This document shows positions 46,637 to 58,617 of a stretch of DNA of 64,000 bases, piece by piece. The stretch is from positions 4,100,928-4,164,927 of the forward strand of contig JAQFVV010012434.1 in NCBI GenBank assembly GCA_028023455.1, given 5' to 3'. This stretch comes from Epiperipatus broadwayi. Its lineage: Eukaryota; Onychophora; Udeonychophora; Euonychophora; Peripatidae. The first letter of the stretch is position 1, and every line of letters starts with the position of its first letter. The position numbers and the translations under genes are program-made. The notes beneath the pieces are model-generated. The model had not been told where the DNA came from. It searched no databases and saw nothing but the letters and a program-made list of their open reading frames with translations.

Positions 46637-47511
46637 TTTAAAAAAAAAAAAACCATCTCATTTATATCATGATTCAATTTCAAATAGAGATGTAGAAACA
46701 TCTCTTTATAAACTTGATGCAGAATCTTGCATATATTGTTTTTTATATTAGCTTGCTTAATCAATAATTCTGCTAAACACAATATTGCTTTGTTGTTATT
46801 GAACAATGATGTGAAATGTTTAATAGAGTAATCACTTGGAAATTTCATTGTCTCTAACAAATTATATATGTGTGTGCTATAATCAATTTAGTTTACACTC
46901 ATTGACTTTTTATATATATGATAAAGTACTTTCAAAAAACCAGAATCATACTGTGGTGGGTAAGCCCATTATATATACTAAAGGGCTTCTGCTACTATAT
47001 ATACTTGTTGTAGGAACTCTTCTGAATCAGTCTATTAATCAGAACCATAGAGTGAAGTAATAGTCTCACATAATACATTTTTTTGTTAAGTTCTTTTTGC
47101 TTATTCATTAATTTTTGTAATAGATAAAAGTTAAAACAATATGAAATTTTGTTTTCTGTTAGAGAAGATGGCAGAGGAAACAGTTATGATGCTTAAAATA
47201 CTTACAAGCAAGCTGCTGTATGAAAAACACAAATTTATGCATAGTTTATAGAATAGTCAAATTCACTCTGTCCCAAAAAAGTATGGTAAGTGAAGTCCAA
47301 AGTTAAGATAACTCTGCTTTTTTTTATGCAAACAATATTGTTCAGTCAGAATTCATTTATAATGGTCAGATGCTACAAGTTCAAGAATGTTTGCATGATG
47401 TGGTGAAGTGAAAACATAACCATTTGTGATAAAGTGTGAAGTGATAGTTTCACCACTATAATGCATCAAGCACAGTTGAGTGTGAAACAGTTTTAATCAT
47501 AATAACTGTAT
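46261..47511. other. AT-rich spacer with (AT)n tract
   Basis: Contains (AT)n at about 46,602-46,632. No recognised gene; ORFs here are chance frames. Confidence 0.5.
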
Positions 47512-47790
47512 TCACTCAGTCTCACTCCATGCAATTTCTTTTTATTCCTCCAAATGAAAAAAATGCCTCAAAATAAAATGTTTTGTAGATTTAGAAGAGG
47601 TGAGGAAATAATGATGAAGGCATTAAAATACATAAATTTTCAAGAGTTTTAGGACTGTTTCCAAAAGTGGATAACACATTTAGACTGGTGCATTGCATCA
47701 AATTAATAGTACTTTGAAGGAGATGCAATTTTTAACATCTAAAAATAAAAGCACAATTTTATGTTATGAAATTTGGGGGTACCCCCTCAT
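47512..47790 (+). pseudogene. mariner-type transposase C-terminus
   Basis: One frame, 47,512-47,742, reads SLTPCNFFLFLQMKKMPQNK, then a basic RFRRGEE segment, then KALKYINFQEF-stop-DCFQKW, LDWCIASN and YFEGDAIFNI. This is the mariner signature: the S/PD..PCDFFLF.LK..L.G..F block containing the last catalytic aspartate, and the final CI...G.YFEGD. In this copy the catalytic D position reads N (PCNFF) and three stops are present. The N-terminal two thirds are missing. The perfect palindrome GGGGGTACCCCC (47,775-47,786), 33 bp after the frame, may belong to the terminal inverted repeat. Confidence 0.75.
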
Positions 47791-49086
47791 ACATATTAAT
47801 AAGCCTTTTTTATTTGACATTTTAATCTCCTTCAATCACCCTTTTTTTAAAATGTAATTTATTGAATATTAAAAATAATAATTGAATATTATTCTATAGG
47901 ATGTATTTAACATATTAAAGTATTTTAAGTTTATCCTTTCACTTCGCCAACATAACATAATCAATAGTATAGGAAAATCTATAAGCCAAAAAGATATTTT
48001 TTTTATTTTTAATAAGCTTAAATTAAAATTGTCATCAACAATTTTGATGTATATTATATGAAGTCTGTTTATCTATGAGCTGTTGTTCCTATGCTCATTG
48101 TTATAAAAAAAAACTGAAAAACAATTTTGGAATTGTGTATATCTTTTTAAAAATTAAATTTTTATTTCAAATATTTTGGAATTTTCACTATAAATAATAA
48201 CACGACATTTCCTTTTACATTATCCTATAGAAATTAGATAATAAAAATAAATTTTAATGAGTAATCCATATAATATCTAATATTTTACATGCCTTAAATA
48301 AATTAATGAAGCAATATGTACATATATTTTTGTTTATGATGTTTTTTATATATTTTTCTGGCAATAAAAGCCATATCTAAAATGTTTTTTGGTTTTTCTA
48401 AAATCATATTGAGTTATTGCAAGCCAATAGAAAAAAGTATATTGAATTTCTGCAAGCTAATCACTATGACTTAAAGTAATATAATATATAAAATTCTTAA
48501 ATATATTTTATTGTAGTGAATAACAATAAAATTTTGTTAGATAATGACAAGGTAATTATCCTTAAAATCAGATGACACTTTCCTAAAAATTACCATTAAT
48601 TCTGAAATTAGCATATCACACATTGCTCATATAAAAAAGTTACTCTCTGGGCAAAGTGAGAAATTGCAAATTATAGATATAATTTTATTTGATGATGATT
48701 TTATTCTTTTGCTAAATATGATTCTGAATCAGTGAAAATTGTTATTTTTTGTATGTCATGGAGAAGATTTATAAAGAAAAAATAATGTGCTAGAAAATGA
48801 ATGAGGACTAAATAAAATTTGGATTATCTTTGTTAGTACTTATGAAAACATGTTTGAATAATTATTATAAGATATAATTAGTCAATATTTTTATTGATTA
48901 ATATTGGCTTTTGTTTTTGTTTTAACATACTTGTTAACTGTTATTTTTTTAAAAATAGTAATTTAATTGAATTGATTTTGTTTCATTTACTAATTAGTAC
49001 ATAATTTTTTAATCTTTATTTTGTACTTAATTAAGTGCAACTAAATAAAGGTTCAACTGTAAGGTTAATTATATATATATATATAT
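47791..49086. other. AT-rich spacer, no gene recognised
   Basis: No supported feature. Ends in an (AT)n tract (49,069-49,088) that is the left flank of foldback H2. Confidence 0.5.
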
Positions 49087-49186
49087 ATGATCTCTAGATG
49101 GAGCTTTACCAATAGTTCCTTAACAAGCTTTTGTTTACATAAATGCTAAGAGAGACAGAATTCAATATCTCTTTCGTTATCTCCAA

Positions 49187-49231
49187 CCACCAGACCATGG
49201 TTTTGAGCTAGTTGGCTCACCTCAGTGATGG
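49187..49231 (-). ncRNA. Hammerhead ribozyme motif, H2 left arm
   Basis: On the minus strand: stem I CCATCA/TGGTGG, core CTGAGGT (last A changed to T), stem II GAGC/GCTC with a CAACTA loop, AAAA in place of GAAA, stem III ACCATGGT and C at the cleavage position. The stems are intact, but two core positions are mutated, so activity is doubtful. Confidence 0.55.
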
Positions 49232-49259
49232 GTAGGAGAACAGAAACTAGATCTCCTAC

Positions 49260-49304
49260 CCATCACTGAGGTGAGCCAACTAGCTCAAAACCATGGTTTG
49301 GTGG
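49260..49304 (+). ncRNA. Hammerhead ribozyme motif, H2 right arm
   Basis: Stem I 5' strand CCATCA (49,260-49,265), core CTGAGGT, stem II GAGC/GCTC (49,273-49,276 with 49,283-49,286), AAAA, stem III ACCATGGT, T at the cleavage position (C in the left arm) and stem I 3' strand TGGTGG (49,299-49,304, one G-U pair). Compared with H1, stems I and III have changed on both strands so that pairing is kept (CTTTCA/TGAAAG to CCATCA/TGGTGG; ATC/GAT to ACC/GGT). Confidence 0.6.
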
Positions 49305-49456
49305 TTGGAGATAATGAAAGAGATATTGAATTTTGTTTCTCTCAGCGTTTATAAAAACAAAAGCTTGTTTAGAAGCTATTGGTAAAGCTCCATCTAGTGA
49401 TCATAAATTGCAAGCTAAGAGCAAGTTACGAAATTTATAACTTGTTTTGTTTATCA

Positions 49457-52004
49457 TATATATATATATATATATACAAAACCATAAAATAATACAATAC
49501 TAGATAAAAATCTAAATTTTACCAAAGTCTTTACACAACCATGGTTTCATCTACTAAACAAATAGACCGTCTCAAGTAAAAATCAAACTAAAGAAGCAAT
49601 ATATATATATATATATATACACACACAAAACAAACAAACCATCCCATAATTCATTTCAAAAACAACTTCCCTTTATATCAAAAGATATCTTGATGAGATT
49701 GTTAGCCTCAGATTCAAGAAGTTTTATCATTAAAGATTCCTTTATTCTACTCTTTAACTCATTCTTTTCATAAAAAATAACCGTTGCATTGTCAAACAAT
49801 ATTTTATGACCTGTATTCAATTCATGAATATTAAAACTGAATTATGATACCTATGTTTAACTCTGCTTATATATATATACAACCTTCAATTTGAGTAGAG
49901 TTTGCAGCAAAGTAATACTTTGTGTATGTATTTATTATTAACATTATTTTTCACATAAAAATATTCTAAACCCAATGAAATTACTATGTGAAGTAAAAAA
50001 TAAAAACTTACACTTTTGACTTTATTAAAATAATGTAAAAAAAGTGTTTAATTTCTGCCAAATAAATTTAAATACCTCAAAAGTATATTTTTAATAATAA
50101 ATATAAAATATAATTTATTTTTGTAATTATATTTTAAATTAACAAAAATGTTTCTAAAACTATGCTTAATAAAAACTGCAAATAGGTACTTGTGATTTAG
50201 TTTCATTATCTTTTGATTGCTTTTGCCACTTAAGAAACAAAAATGAAAGCTATATAAAATCCTTAGAACCACTCAATGAAAAATTAGATAACAACTTTGA
50301 ATTTAAACTGATTGATTCAATACCATAATATTGTAATGGTCTGGTCGATGACATTAAAAGAGAAAATCGCATCTAACTATGGTCAGACCTAGGGTCTTTG
50401 GGTAGAATGAGGGAGACAACATGGTAAAGCACATAATATATGATTGCACTCTCTTCCAATAGACCAGCTCAACACTCATTTATTAAATATAGATGCAATT
50501 TGGATCAGTTCACCTATATCCCCCCTCTTTTGGTTCCATTATGCCTCAGAGTTCAAACTCAGAGAGAATTCACCTTTGACTCCATTAACAGGGATGTACC
50601 TAAGCATACCAATAATAAGATTATCTTATCCAAGTTATTGTTAATGAACAACATTTACTGAAATCTCTAATAATTAGTTTGCCAATATACCTGTAAAATG
50701 AAGCAATGTGTGTTTATATGTATAAGGCATCATCTTTGTTGATGAATGCAAGGAATGGTTAATAAACTAAAGAGACTATATCAATTCAACAAGTTTCATA
50801 ACATGTGAGAGCATTAATAAAAAATTGAAATAATCCAATGTTTAGACAATATTTACAAACGTGGATAAAAATAAATAAATGCATGTCGTTTAACTGTCAG
50901 TGATGAACATCTATCATTTCCACAACTTAATAATCTATAATTGCCTACCCCTTATCCGAATAATAGAGATTCATACTAAAGGCATTTTTGTATACAAAGC
51001 AATAATATCAAAAACAAAAATCTTAACAATTGTTTTAGTGAACTCGGATCTAACTAGCTAAGTTATATTTACATATACATTGATTCATATCATGGTCTGG
51101 TTTCACTGGTCAAAGATTGATTTATCTGGAGATCCCTCCTTTTCTTTGACAAGCTAAATGTAACTCTTTACATAATAGGAAAGTAGATTCATTCAGAAAA
51201 TTAATCATATACACTGAATAAAATCTAAATAACAAGTGTTAGATAAGCAAACAACGAATAACAAAATTCTGTTATGTCAAAGTGTCTGAAAATTAATGTT
51301 CTAAAAATGAAATTCTTATCTCAAATCTCAGGTAATATTGATTGTAGCAATGAACAAAAGTTAAGTATTAAGGAAGGTGATTGAACCTAAATTTTATTAT
51401 TAAACAATAATAATAATAATCCCACTTAACATTAACCTTCCCTCCCTATTCTTCCCATGCTTTTCCAAAATAAACTGTACTAAAATGTTGAATTGGCAGA
51501 TTTCACATTCTGAATAATAAGAATAAAATAATAAATGAAACAAAAAAAATAATAGTAATCTGTGCATAGATATTCAAAAACTAAAAATCATAACATATAA
51601 TGTACATAATTTCATGAATCGATCAATTAAAGTATGTTTGGTGAATAAAAAGTCTTTCACAGATCATGGTTTATATTTTAGGTGATTTCCTACATGCAGA
51701 TATGAATTGCTCATTTCAGCTTCTGAATGGCTCATTCCAAAAGACTCCACATTGGTTGCCTGATATTTTCCTCTGACCCTCGCGTGGACATTCCATGTTG
51801 TATATGGATAGTCTATTAGGTGATTCAAATGTAGACAATACAGATATTTAGACTTCCATAATTAGAAGATTAATGATCCCACTGATGATAATCAATTTCT
51901 TTAACCAGACACCATTATATTAATTTGACAAGTGTAAGTTTTAAATTATTTTCAGTTCAGAGTAAAAAGAAAATAAAGACTTTTCACACAGTAAAAATCA
52001 AGTT
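49457..52004. other. AT-rich spacer, no gene recognised
   Basis: Contains (AT)n at 49,456-49,476 and 49,600-49,620. Frames at 50,440-50,661 lie in a slightly more G+C-rich stretch (about 50,340-50,680) with no family recognised; it could be part of an old element. Confidence 0.45.
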
Positions 52005-52100
52005 AAATTATCCACTCATTTACTATGCTGACTATATATACTTACTACTTCTAAATTATCCACTCATTTACTATGCTGACTATATATACTTACTACTTCT
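52005..52100. repeat. 48-bp perfect tandem duplication
   Basis: The unit AAATTATCCACTCATTTACT...ACTTACTACTTCT occurs at 52,005-52,052 and 52,053-52,100 without differences. The plus-strand ORF across it is an artefact of the repeat. Confidence 0.92.
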
Positions 52101-54202
52101 AAATTCAACTTTGATTAAATGCTTTACTTTAACTTCTCTCTAATTTTCTTTTGCAAATTTAGAATATTTTTCTAAAAATATATCCGATTACTCAAATGAA
52201 TTTGTTCTCTTTATTTATAGTAATAATTCTTTTTGTTTCTTTAAATCTTGTGCTATAATTATGATTCTACAATTAATACATTTGAACTAAAATTTCCATT
52301 TTGTATGGTGTTCAAAACCTGTTGTTTGAGTGAAATGGCTTTTCATAACGAACACACAATTTTTAAGAAGAATGAATTATAATTGCATTTTCTTTTATAG
52401 TCAGTGTCATATCGTTTCCTAGTACACAAAATCTTTTATTTCCTTGCTATATGTGACTATTATTATCCATATATATATATATATCACACTTTTCATTTAT
52501 GCTCTTAGGCCTTTTAAAAATCTCTATACCTTTTTTAGCAATCTCTAGTCATCAATTCAAGAAATTTCATTATACATTATTATTTCATTCTTATATGAGG
52601 CTGTTTGGCAAAGTACTTGACCTTTGATCATTACTAAGTTAGATTATTACAGTCTATGTCAATGTTCTATCCTTCCTTGTAATGTGTAGAACATTTAGCA
52701 CAAGTTAAATGTTGTTATACATATATACTTGTACTAATTCTTTTTAGTGTTTGAACCTACTTCTAACAATTGGAATATATATATAAGATTTTGCCATGTA
52801 TCTTATTACTCAGCTACTTAATGCAATACTGGTATATTATGCCTATATAGATATGCATATTTATTTACTTAGATTTCACAAATAGTATGTTAAAAAAACT
52901 TATCAATTTAACCAGATATAAACATTGTCTTGACATAACCTAACACTACAGGCTGCTAAAGGTTGGTGTGGGTATGATTTTAAGTTACCCTCAAAATATA
53001 TTATGGAATAACTTAATAGAATTCATAATCTTAATGTAATATAATTTCAAAAAGATAAAAGTAAAAGGAATATTTAGAATGAATAAATTATCAAGAGATA
53101 GCTTATGTAAGTATCTAATGGAATCAAAATATATGTGCATATGAATTCTAAATAATGAAATTCAGCTTTGATGAACTCTATAAATACAGAGTTACAGTAC
53201 ACGATGCATGTGTTTCATATATAAAAAAAATTATACATATGGAAAATTATTGTACAACAAATAAGACCCATCAATTGGAAAAAGTTTGTTGAGAAAGCTG
53301 ATAAAGAGAAATAATAACTTTTTTCAACAACAGATGATAGGAGTTTAAGAATGTGAACTCAATTGAATTAATTCCTATGTTGATGAATAGAGATGATAAG
53401 GAATTTTGCTTTTGCAATTTTAAGAGTATTTAAATTCTTTGCTTTACACATGCACATGTTACCTGATAAGTAATTATAACTGTTAGCTTTAAAATGATTT
53501 ATAATTAAAATTTAAGTTATTAATTTAATATGATAATGAAAACATATGTAAACAAGGATTTATGATATTGGTTCAGTGAGAAAAATATCTTGGAGGATCA
53601 TTTGCTTTCTTCATATATTTTTATTCATATGTTTCAAGAGTGTATTGAATTGATGTTTTACGAAATATTTAGTATACCTTACAAATAGGAGAAAAAGAAG
53701 AAGTTAAATGAATAATATTTTTTGCTATTTAATAACTGATATATAAATCTTTAACTGAGTTTAAAGTTTATATCTGGCTAAAAAGTTAATTAATAATTTA
53801 TTATCCAAAAATTATTAATAAAAAATCCTTAACATGTTTATTGAAGACAATCTTGTCAGAAATGAATGTATTCAATTAATGTCAGACTTATAAACCGAAT
53901 TGCAATTGTTTCTACACATAAATACTGAGTTGTGATGATGAAGACAAGCATTTACAAAGATTTAGGCCCAATACTGAAGGCTGCCTTTGCAAGAAATGCA
54001 TTCTGGAAACAACTTGTTTTTTTCATATAACTTTATCCATATGCTATATATAATTTGTAGTTTTATTGCATATTTAACAGTTGGCAGCTCTTCCAATTTT
54101 TCAGATAAAATGTATAATTTACCATAAGATGTGGATAATAATTAAGATACATTTAAAAATAATAATAATAGCATCATAGTATAGAAACAAATTTGGTAAT
54201 GA
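52101..54202. other. AT-rich spacer, no gene recognised
   Basis: No supported feature. Confidence 0.5.
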
Positions 54203-54337
54203 AAATGGCATTCTTGTCAAGCATTGGTAGCTGAGAGATCAGTGCAGCTGCCCTGCAAGTAAGTAGTTGCTTGCAGACAGTTGTTGCGTGTTCGCTTCCA
54301 GGCCTATACTTTGACATATGGAAAAAATGGCATTCTT
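54203..54337 (+). mobile_element. tRNA-derived SINE with perfect 13-bp target duplication
   Basis: The body 54,216-54,324 has GTCAAGCATTGGTAGCTGAG, box A GTAGCTGAGAGATC, GTTTGCAGACAG-like centre, box B GTGTTCGCTTCC, then CTTTGACATATGG and a short A run. It is flanked by AAATGGCATTCTT at 54,203-54,215 and 54,325-54,337 (identical), which fixes both ends of this SINE family. Confidence 0.88.
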
Positions 54338-56888
54338 CTACATTTTGCTAAGAACTATATCCAATTATTATAATTGCTGATCTTCTGTGTAATATTACTT
54401 GTAAATTTATAGAAATGTTAAAAAAAAATTGAACCTAATGTTTATATTATCATGTATATTATAAACTTGATGCTAATTTGATTAAGAGTAAAATATTTTT
54501 AAAGGAGCTCCCTCATGCACTTCTTAATTTCTTTGTGTCGTGATTTTAATTAACTTTATTATACTTAAACATTTTTATTCCACCATACACATTTTTAAAA
54601 TATGAATTAAAACGTCTTAAAAAAGGTAAATAAGTTATGATATGCTTTTCTTATTAAACCAGATTTCTTCATTTAGCCCAGACCATAGTTGGTGTGTTTA
54701 TTTCTTTATTCGGCACTTAGTAAGATATAATGAGCATCAATTTACACTCGTGTTACCAAATCTACTGCAGATATCTACATTAATGATTATTACTAATCAT
54801 TTATAAAGCTAGAAATATTTTTACAACTATAAGATGCATCCAACTTACACTTTGTATATTATTGCAAGTATATATTAATTGGACTCAAATATATATATAT
54901 TTAAAATTAATTGTAACTACATTAAAGAATATCTTTTATAAATTATTTTCAAATAATTATAGCAGGTGTGTTTTGTTATCGTTTTCTCCATGATTTAACA
55001 AAAGGGTAAAAATGCAGATTCAAATTCTTGGATTATAGCCCAACTTATTCTTTCTGATGTTCGAACGCCATACGACCTCTCAAACATACAAACCATTTAT
55101 TTATTTACTTTTTCTTTTGTTTCGCACTGTATGAATTTATATATTATCCATATATTTTCTAATGATGTTTTTAATCTTTATATATGTTTCTAATATTTAT
55201 TTATTTTGTCTACATTTTTATATATTGATTACTTGAATAATCAAGTTTGTTTAACGATGAAATGGAGAGAACAGTATGTCATATAATCGAACATTCTAAA
55301 TAGATGAGATTGCTTTTTGAAGGAGTAATGGATACAGTGACTAGTAAAAGAAAAAAAAAACTTGGATGTGGTTGATGTAAAAAAAATCATATTGTGCAAT
55401 AAAAAAAAATAAGCTAATGAATAATATAAATAGAATCATAATGATATCTATCTGCCAAATAGCACTGAAAAATTACAGCTGCCACGAATTCACTATTTTA
55501 ATGTAAACAAATATAAACATTAACATTTTTTTAAATATATATATATATTGAGAAAAAAAAAAAAAACATTTTTTTCGCTCTCTCCGACTTCATTTGTTGC
55601 AAATTATTATAATTTGCTATTTACATCAATTTGCATTTCCTGATTTTATCTTTTGCCTACTTTCTTAATATTTCTATTATTATTCCGCTTGCAAATTCTA
55701 ATATTTTAATATAATTTTTTAATCATTTTTAATATCTCACATCTGTTGCTCTCCATTTTAATCCAGGCATCACACTTCACCGTCAATTTTTATACAATAT
55801 ATAACATATGCCATACTTACTCGGACTGTTTTTATTGACCAACTGTATAAACCTGTTTTTATATATTGTACTTATTTTGTCTGATTATCAAAAAAATTAG
55901 CCGTCATTTGTTTTAATACATACACTTAGTCATTTCGTTATTTCTCAAACTAACTGCCAGATTAAAGTTGTCTCAGCAGGGGACAGAACCACATTCTAGT
56001 TTAAAAATAAAAAGATAAAAAGAAGCAATTTCTAAAAATTGTATAAAGTTGAACTTTCGTTCTTCCAATTTCATTTTATAATTACAGTATTCTTTACGAG
56101 TCAAAAAAAAAAAAATGTTTTTAAAAATCAGGGCTAAAATAAATATTCTAAAATAAATATTTTTAAATGTGTTTTATGAGCCTAGGAAAAGCATTATAAA
56201 AATGACTAATTAGTAAATAAAAAAAATAAATACAACTTGGTCAACATTTTGAATAATAATTAGTCCTTCAATTTAAACAATCGGACTGTCACTCAAAAAT
56301 AGACCAAGCTATGAATTTATTTTACTTTGTTTTCATTGTACCTTTGTAAAAATTTAAACCATTATCACAAAAGATAATAATAAGAAAAGATATATCATCA
56401 CTCGTGTGTATGTGCTACTATATTGATGCCCTTTAAGATTATTTATATTTTTATTTGTACATAATAAAATATTTTTTATTTGAATGGAAACCTGTTTTTA
56501 TGAAAATAACAGTAATAATTTAATCTACAACAATGACATTAAACAGATAAGAAGAACTATTGAATTTTAGCTTAATTAGAAGTTGAGTAGAAAATTAATT
56601 TCATTTTCTTAATGGATATTTTAACGGTGAATGGAAGCAAATGATTCTTTTTTACGATATGAAAATTTTGTTATTTTTAAAGGCAAGATTTCAAGAACCA
56701 ATTAACTATTATGGCAAAAGTTTCATTTTTCATTTGTCAGTCTTTTTTGCTTATTATCTTTTGTTTTGCAGCTTCTTTTTTTTTCTTTATCTACATTATT
56801 GTTAAAGGTGCAAATTAGTTTAACACCTTTCTACACTAAAGTCCATTCCTTATTTAATAAATCACCTTAGCTTTTTAAAATTACCCAC
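54338..56888. other. AT-rich spacer, no gene recognised
   Basis: No supported feature. A-rich runs at 55,550-55,566 and an AT tract at about 55,536-55,548. Confidence 0.5.
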
Positions 56889-57250
56889 CATTTTTCTGCC
56901 TCCTATTGTCTCCGTAGTGACAGTTCAGTCATTTGCTTCATTGTGATTGGTTTGATGGTGACACAGGTTGATCGTGACAGCTTTTGAAATGGGCTGAGAA
57001 CTAACTTTGAAAAGATATGATTTGCATTTTGCATGTCCCACATGTTCCAGTTTGCTTGGGGTAGAAAAAGAGTTCTTTTGTCCTTCTGACTACCTGTGAT
57101 AACGTAATCCCATCTGCTAGACCGGCGGAGGTGGTGACATAAGACCAACTATTGTTCCTGTAGTAACCTAATTGAATGTCAAGGTGCTGCTTTATCAGAG
57201 TCACAGGGAAAGTTAGGACTGCCCAGGTGATAAAGTCTCACAGTCTTGGA
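56889..57250 (-). other. G+C-richer island of unknown origin
   Basis: About 45 percent G+C by eye, against about 25 percent around it. On the minus strand two frames overlap: one opens DFITWAVLTFPVTLIKQHL and runs about 80 codons to a FFYPKQTGTCGTCKMQ end, the other runs 81 codons (MVLCHHLRRSSRWDYV...). An acceptor-like TTTTTTTTTCCAAG precedes it at about 57,245. It sits downstream of the exon at 62.9 kb, but no frame continues that exon cleanly. It could be a decayed exon or a transposon fragment; no family was recognised. Confidence 0.35.
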
Positions 57251-57997
57251 AAAAAAAATTAAAACAGATTTTGTAATGAGATTTTTTTCAACACTTTAAC
57301 AAAGAGGCAACTTTTTATTCTGAAGTTAGGCTTATTAAATATACATAAAAAGCAAACATGCTCACGAATTTCCCAAATAGTACATGACTCATAGTGGATA
57401 AAGTGAGAAGGACAAGTGTCGGGTGTTCTATAATATATGTATAAAAAATGTTTTAAATCTTAAGTTACAATATAAGCACAAAATTACAAAAGTTTAATTC
57501 AGCAATTTGTTTCATCTTTATGTAAATTTTATAATGTTAAATAATACTCCGAAAATATAAAAACTCTTTAAAACTTTGCACACACACGCACCCAATTTTT
57601 GATATATAGATTTACTCTTTTTTTAATGCTATAAAAAGTAAGTTATTTATAACCGTTTTATAAAAATGTTTTCAATTCAAAAGGAATAAGAAATTTACTA
57701 TATATAAAAAAGACAAAATCATTGCGTTTAGCTAAATAGGGAAACTTACTTTTAGGCAAGATTACATATTAAAAAAAAAAAATCTATATTTTAGTAGAAT
57801 ACCTTTAGTGAAAAAATTATTTGGAGTTAGAAAACTTATTTTCCAGAATATAAAGAATCAGTGTTTCAGAATTCTGACGTCAAGGTATTTGATTATAATT
57901 TTATTTATAGTTTTTTTAAGTAATTTTTTATAACTTTAATTACTGTGTTGTGATATATAAATTTTTTTATTTATTTGTAATTTATTTTTAACCTCTT
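57251..57997. other. AT-rich spacer, no gene recognised
   Basis: No supported feature. Confidence 0.5.
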
Positions 57998-58617
57998 AGC
58001 TGACGAAGCAGCCATATTGAATATTTAAAAAATTATGTTAAGCAACAAATTTTATCATAACTTAAGTTTGTATTATTGAAAAATGACACAGTATATATTG
58101 TGATTGAAATATAAAACATTAAAGAATGTAATTAAGCTGAAAAAAATATAGTCATTGATTGATATTCTAAATAATAAAAAAAGAATAAAAGTTAATATTT
58201 CTAATAATTATTTTCATATTATTTTATAAATTCAAAATTATCATGCATAAATTTTAAAACTATAATTTTGTTAATAGGTTAGTTGCATTCATCATTAAAT
58301 TTCTGAAAAATTGGCATATAATAACACTTACCTAAGGTAATCCATCACTTGAATACTTTGTAGAATAAATATACTAGTACCTTTCATTTTTCCTAGTAGC
58401 TCTTCAAAATATTTTTTCATATAGGTGTTTGCAATGAATATGTCATCCCTTATAGCAAGTAGTTAATATTCATCAATAATTAATATAATTTAAATATTAT
58501 GATAAAGAACTTCAATAAAGTTTGTAATTTATTAAAAATTACTATTGAAATAGTCACTATATACAAAATAAAATAAAAAGTGAATGAAATACTAAATTCA
58601 TTATAGAGTTAAGCTTA
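57998..58617 (-). repeat. Duplicon R, copy 2, distal part
   Basis: Reverse complement of 9,168-9,800: GCAGCCATATTGAATATTTA at the left end, CATTCTTTAATG, ATTTTCATATTATTT, ATAACACTTACCTAAGGTAA, ATCCATCACTTGAATACTTT and AGTCACTATATACAAAATAA up to AGAGTTAAGCTTA. Identity is about 75-80 percent with small indels. The rest of copy 2 is at 62,500-63,210, beyond PLE3. Confidence 0.7.

Larger units (their letters stand above)
49087..49456. mobile_element. Foldback element H2 carrying hammerhead ribozyme motifs
   Basis: Inverted repeat with 153-bp arms (49,087-49,239 and 49,252-49,404), a 12-bp loop and about 92 percent arm identity. The right side carries the extra terminal segment (49,405-49,456, ending TTGTTTTGTTTATC) that the left side lacks. 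This is the same asymmetry as H1, in mirror orientation. Both flanks are (AT)n. It shares with H1 the terminal segment, the CACAGATGG-like end (here CTAGATGG), TTTACATAAA.GCT.AGAG and GAAACTAGATC. Each arm carries a hammerhead-like motif. Confidence 0.83.
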
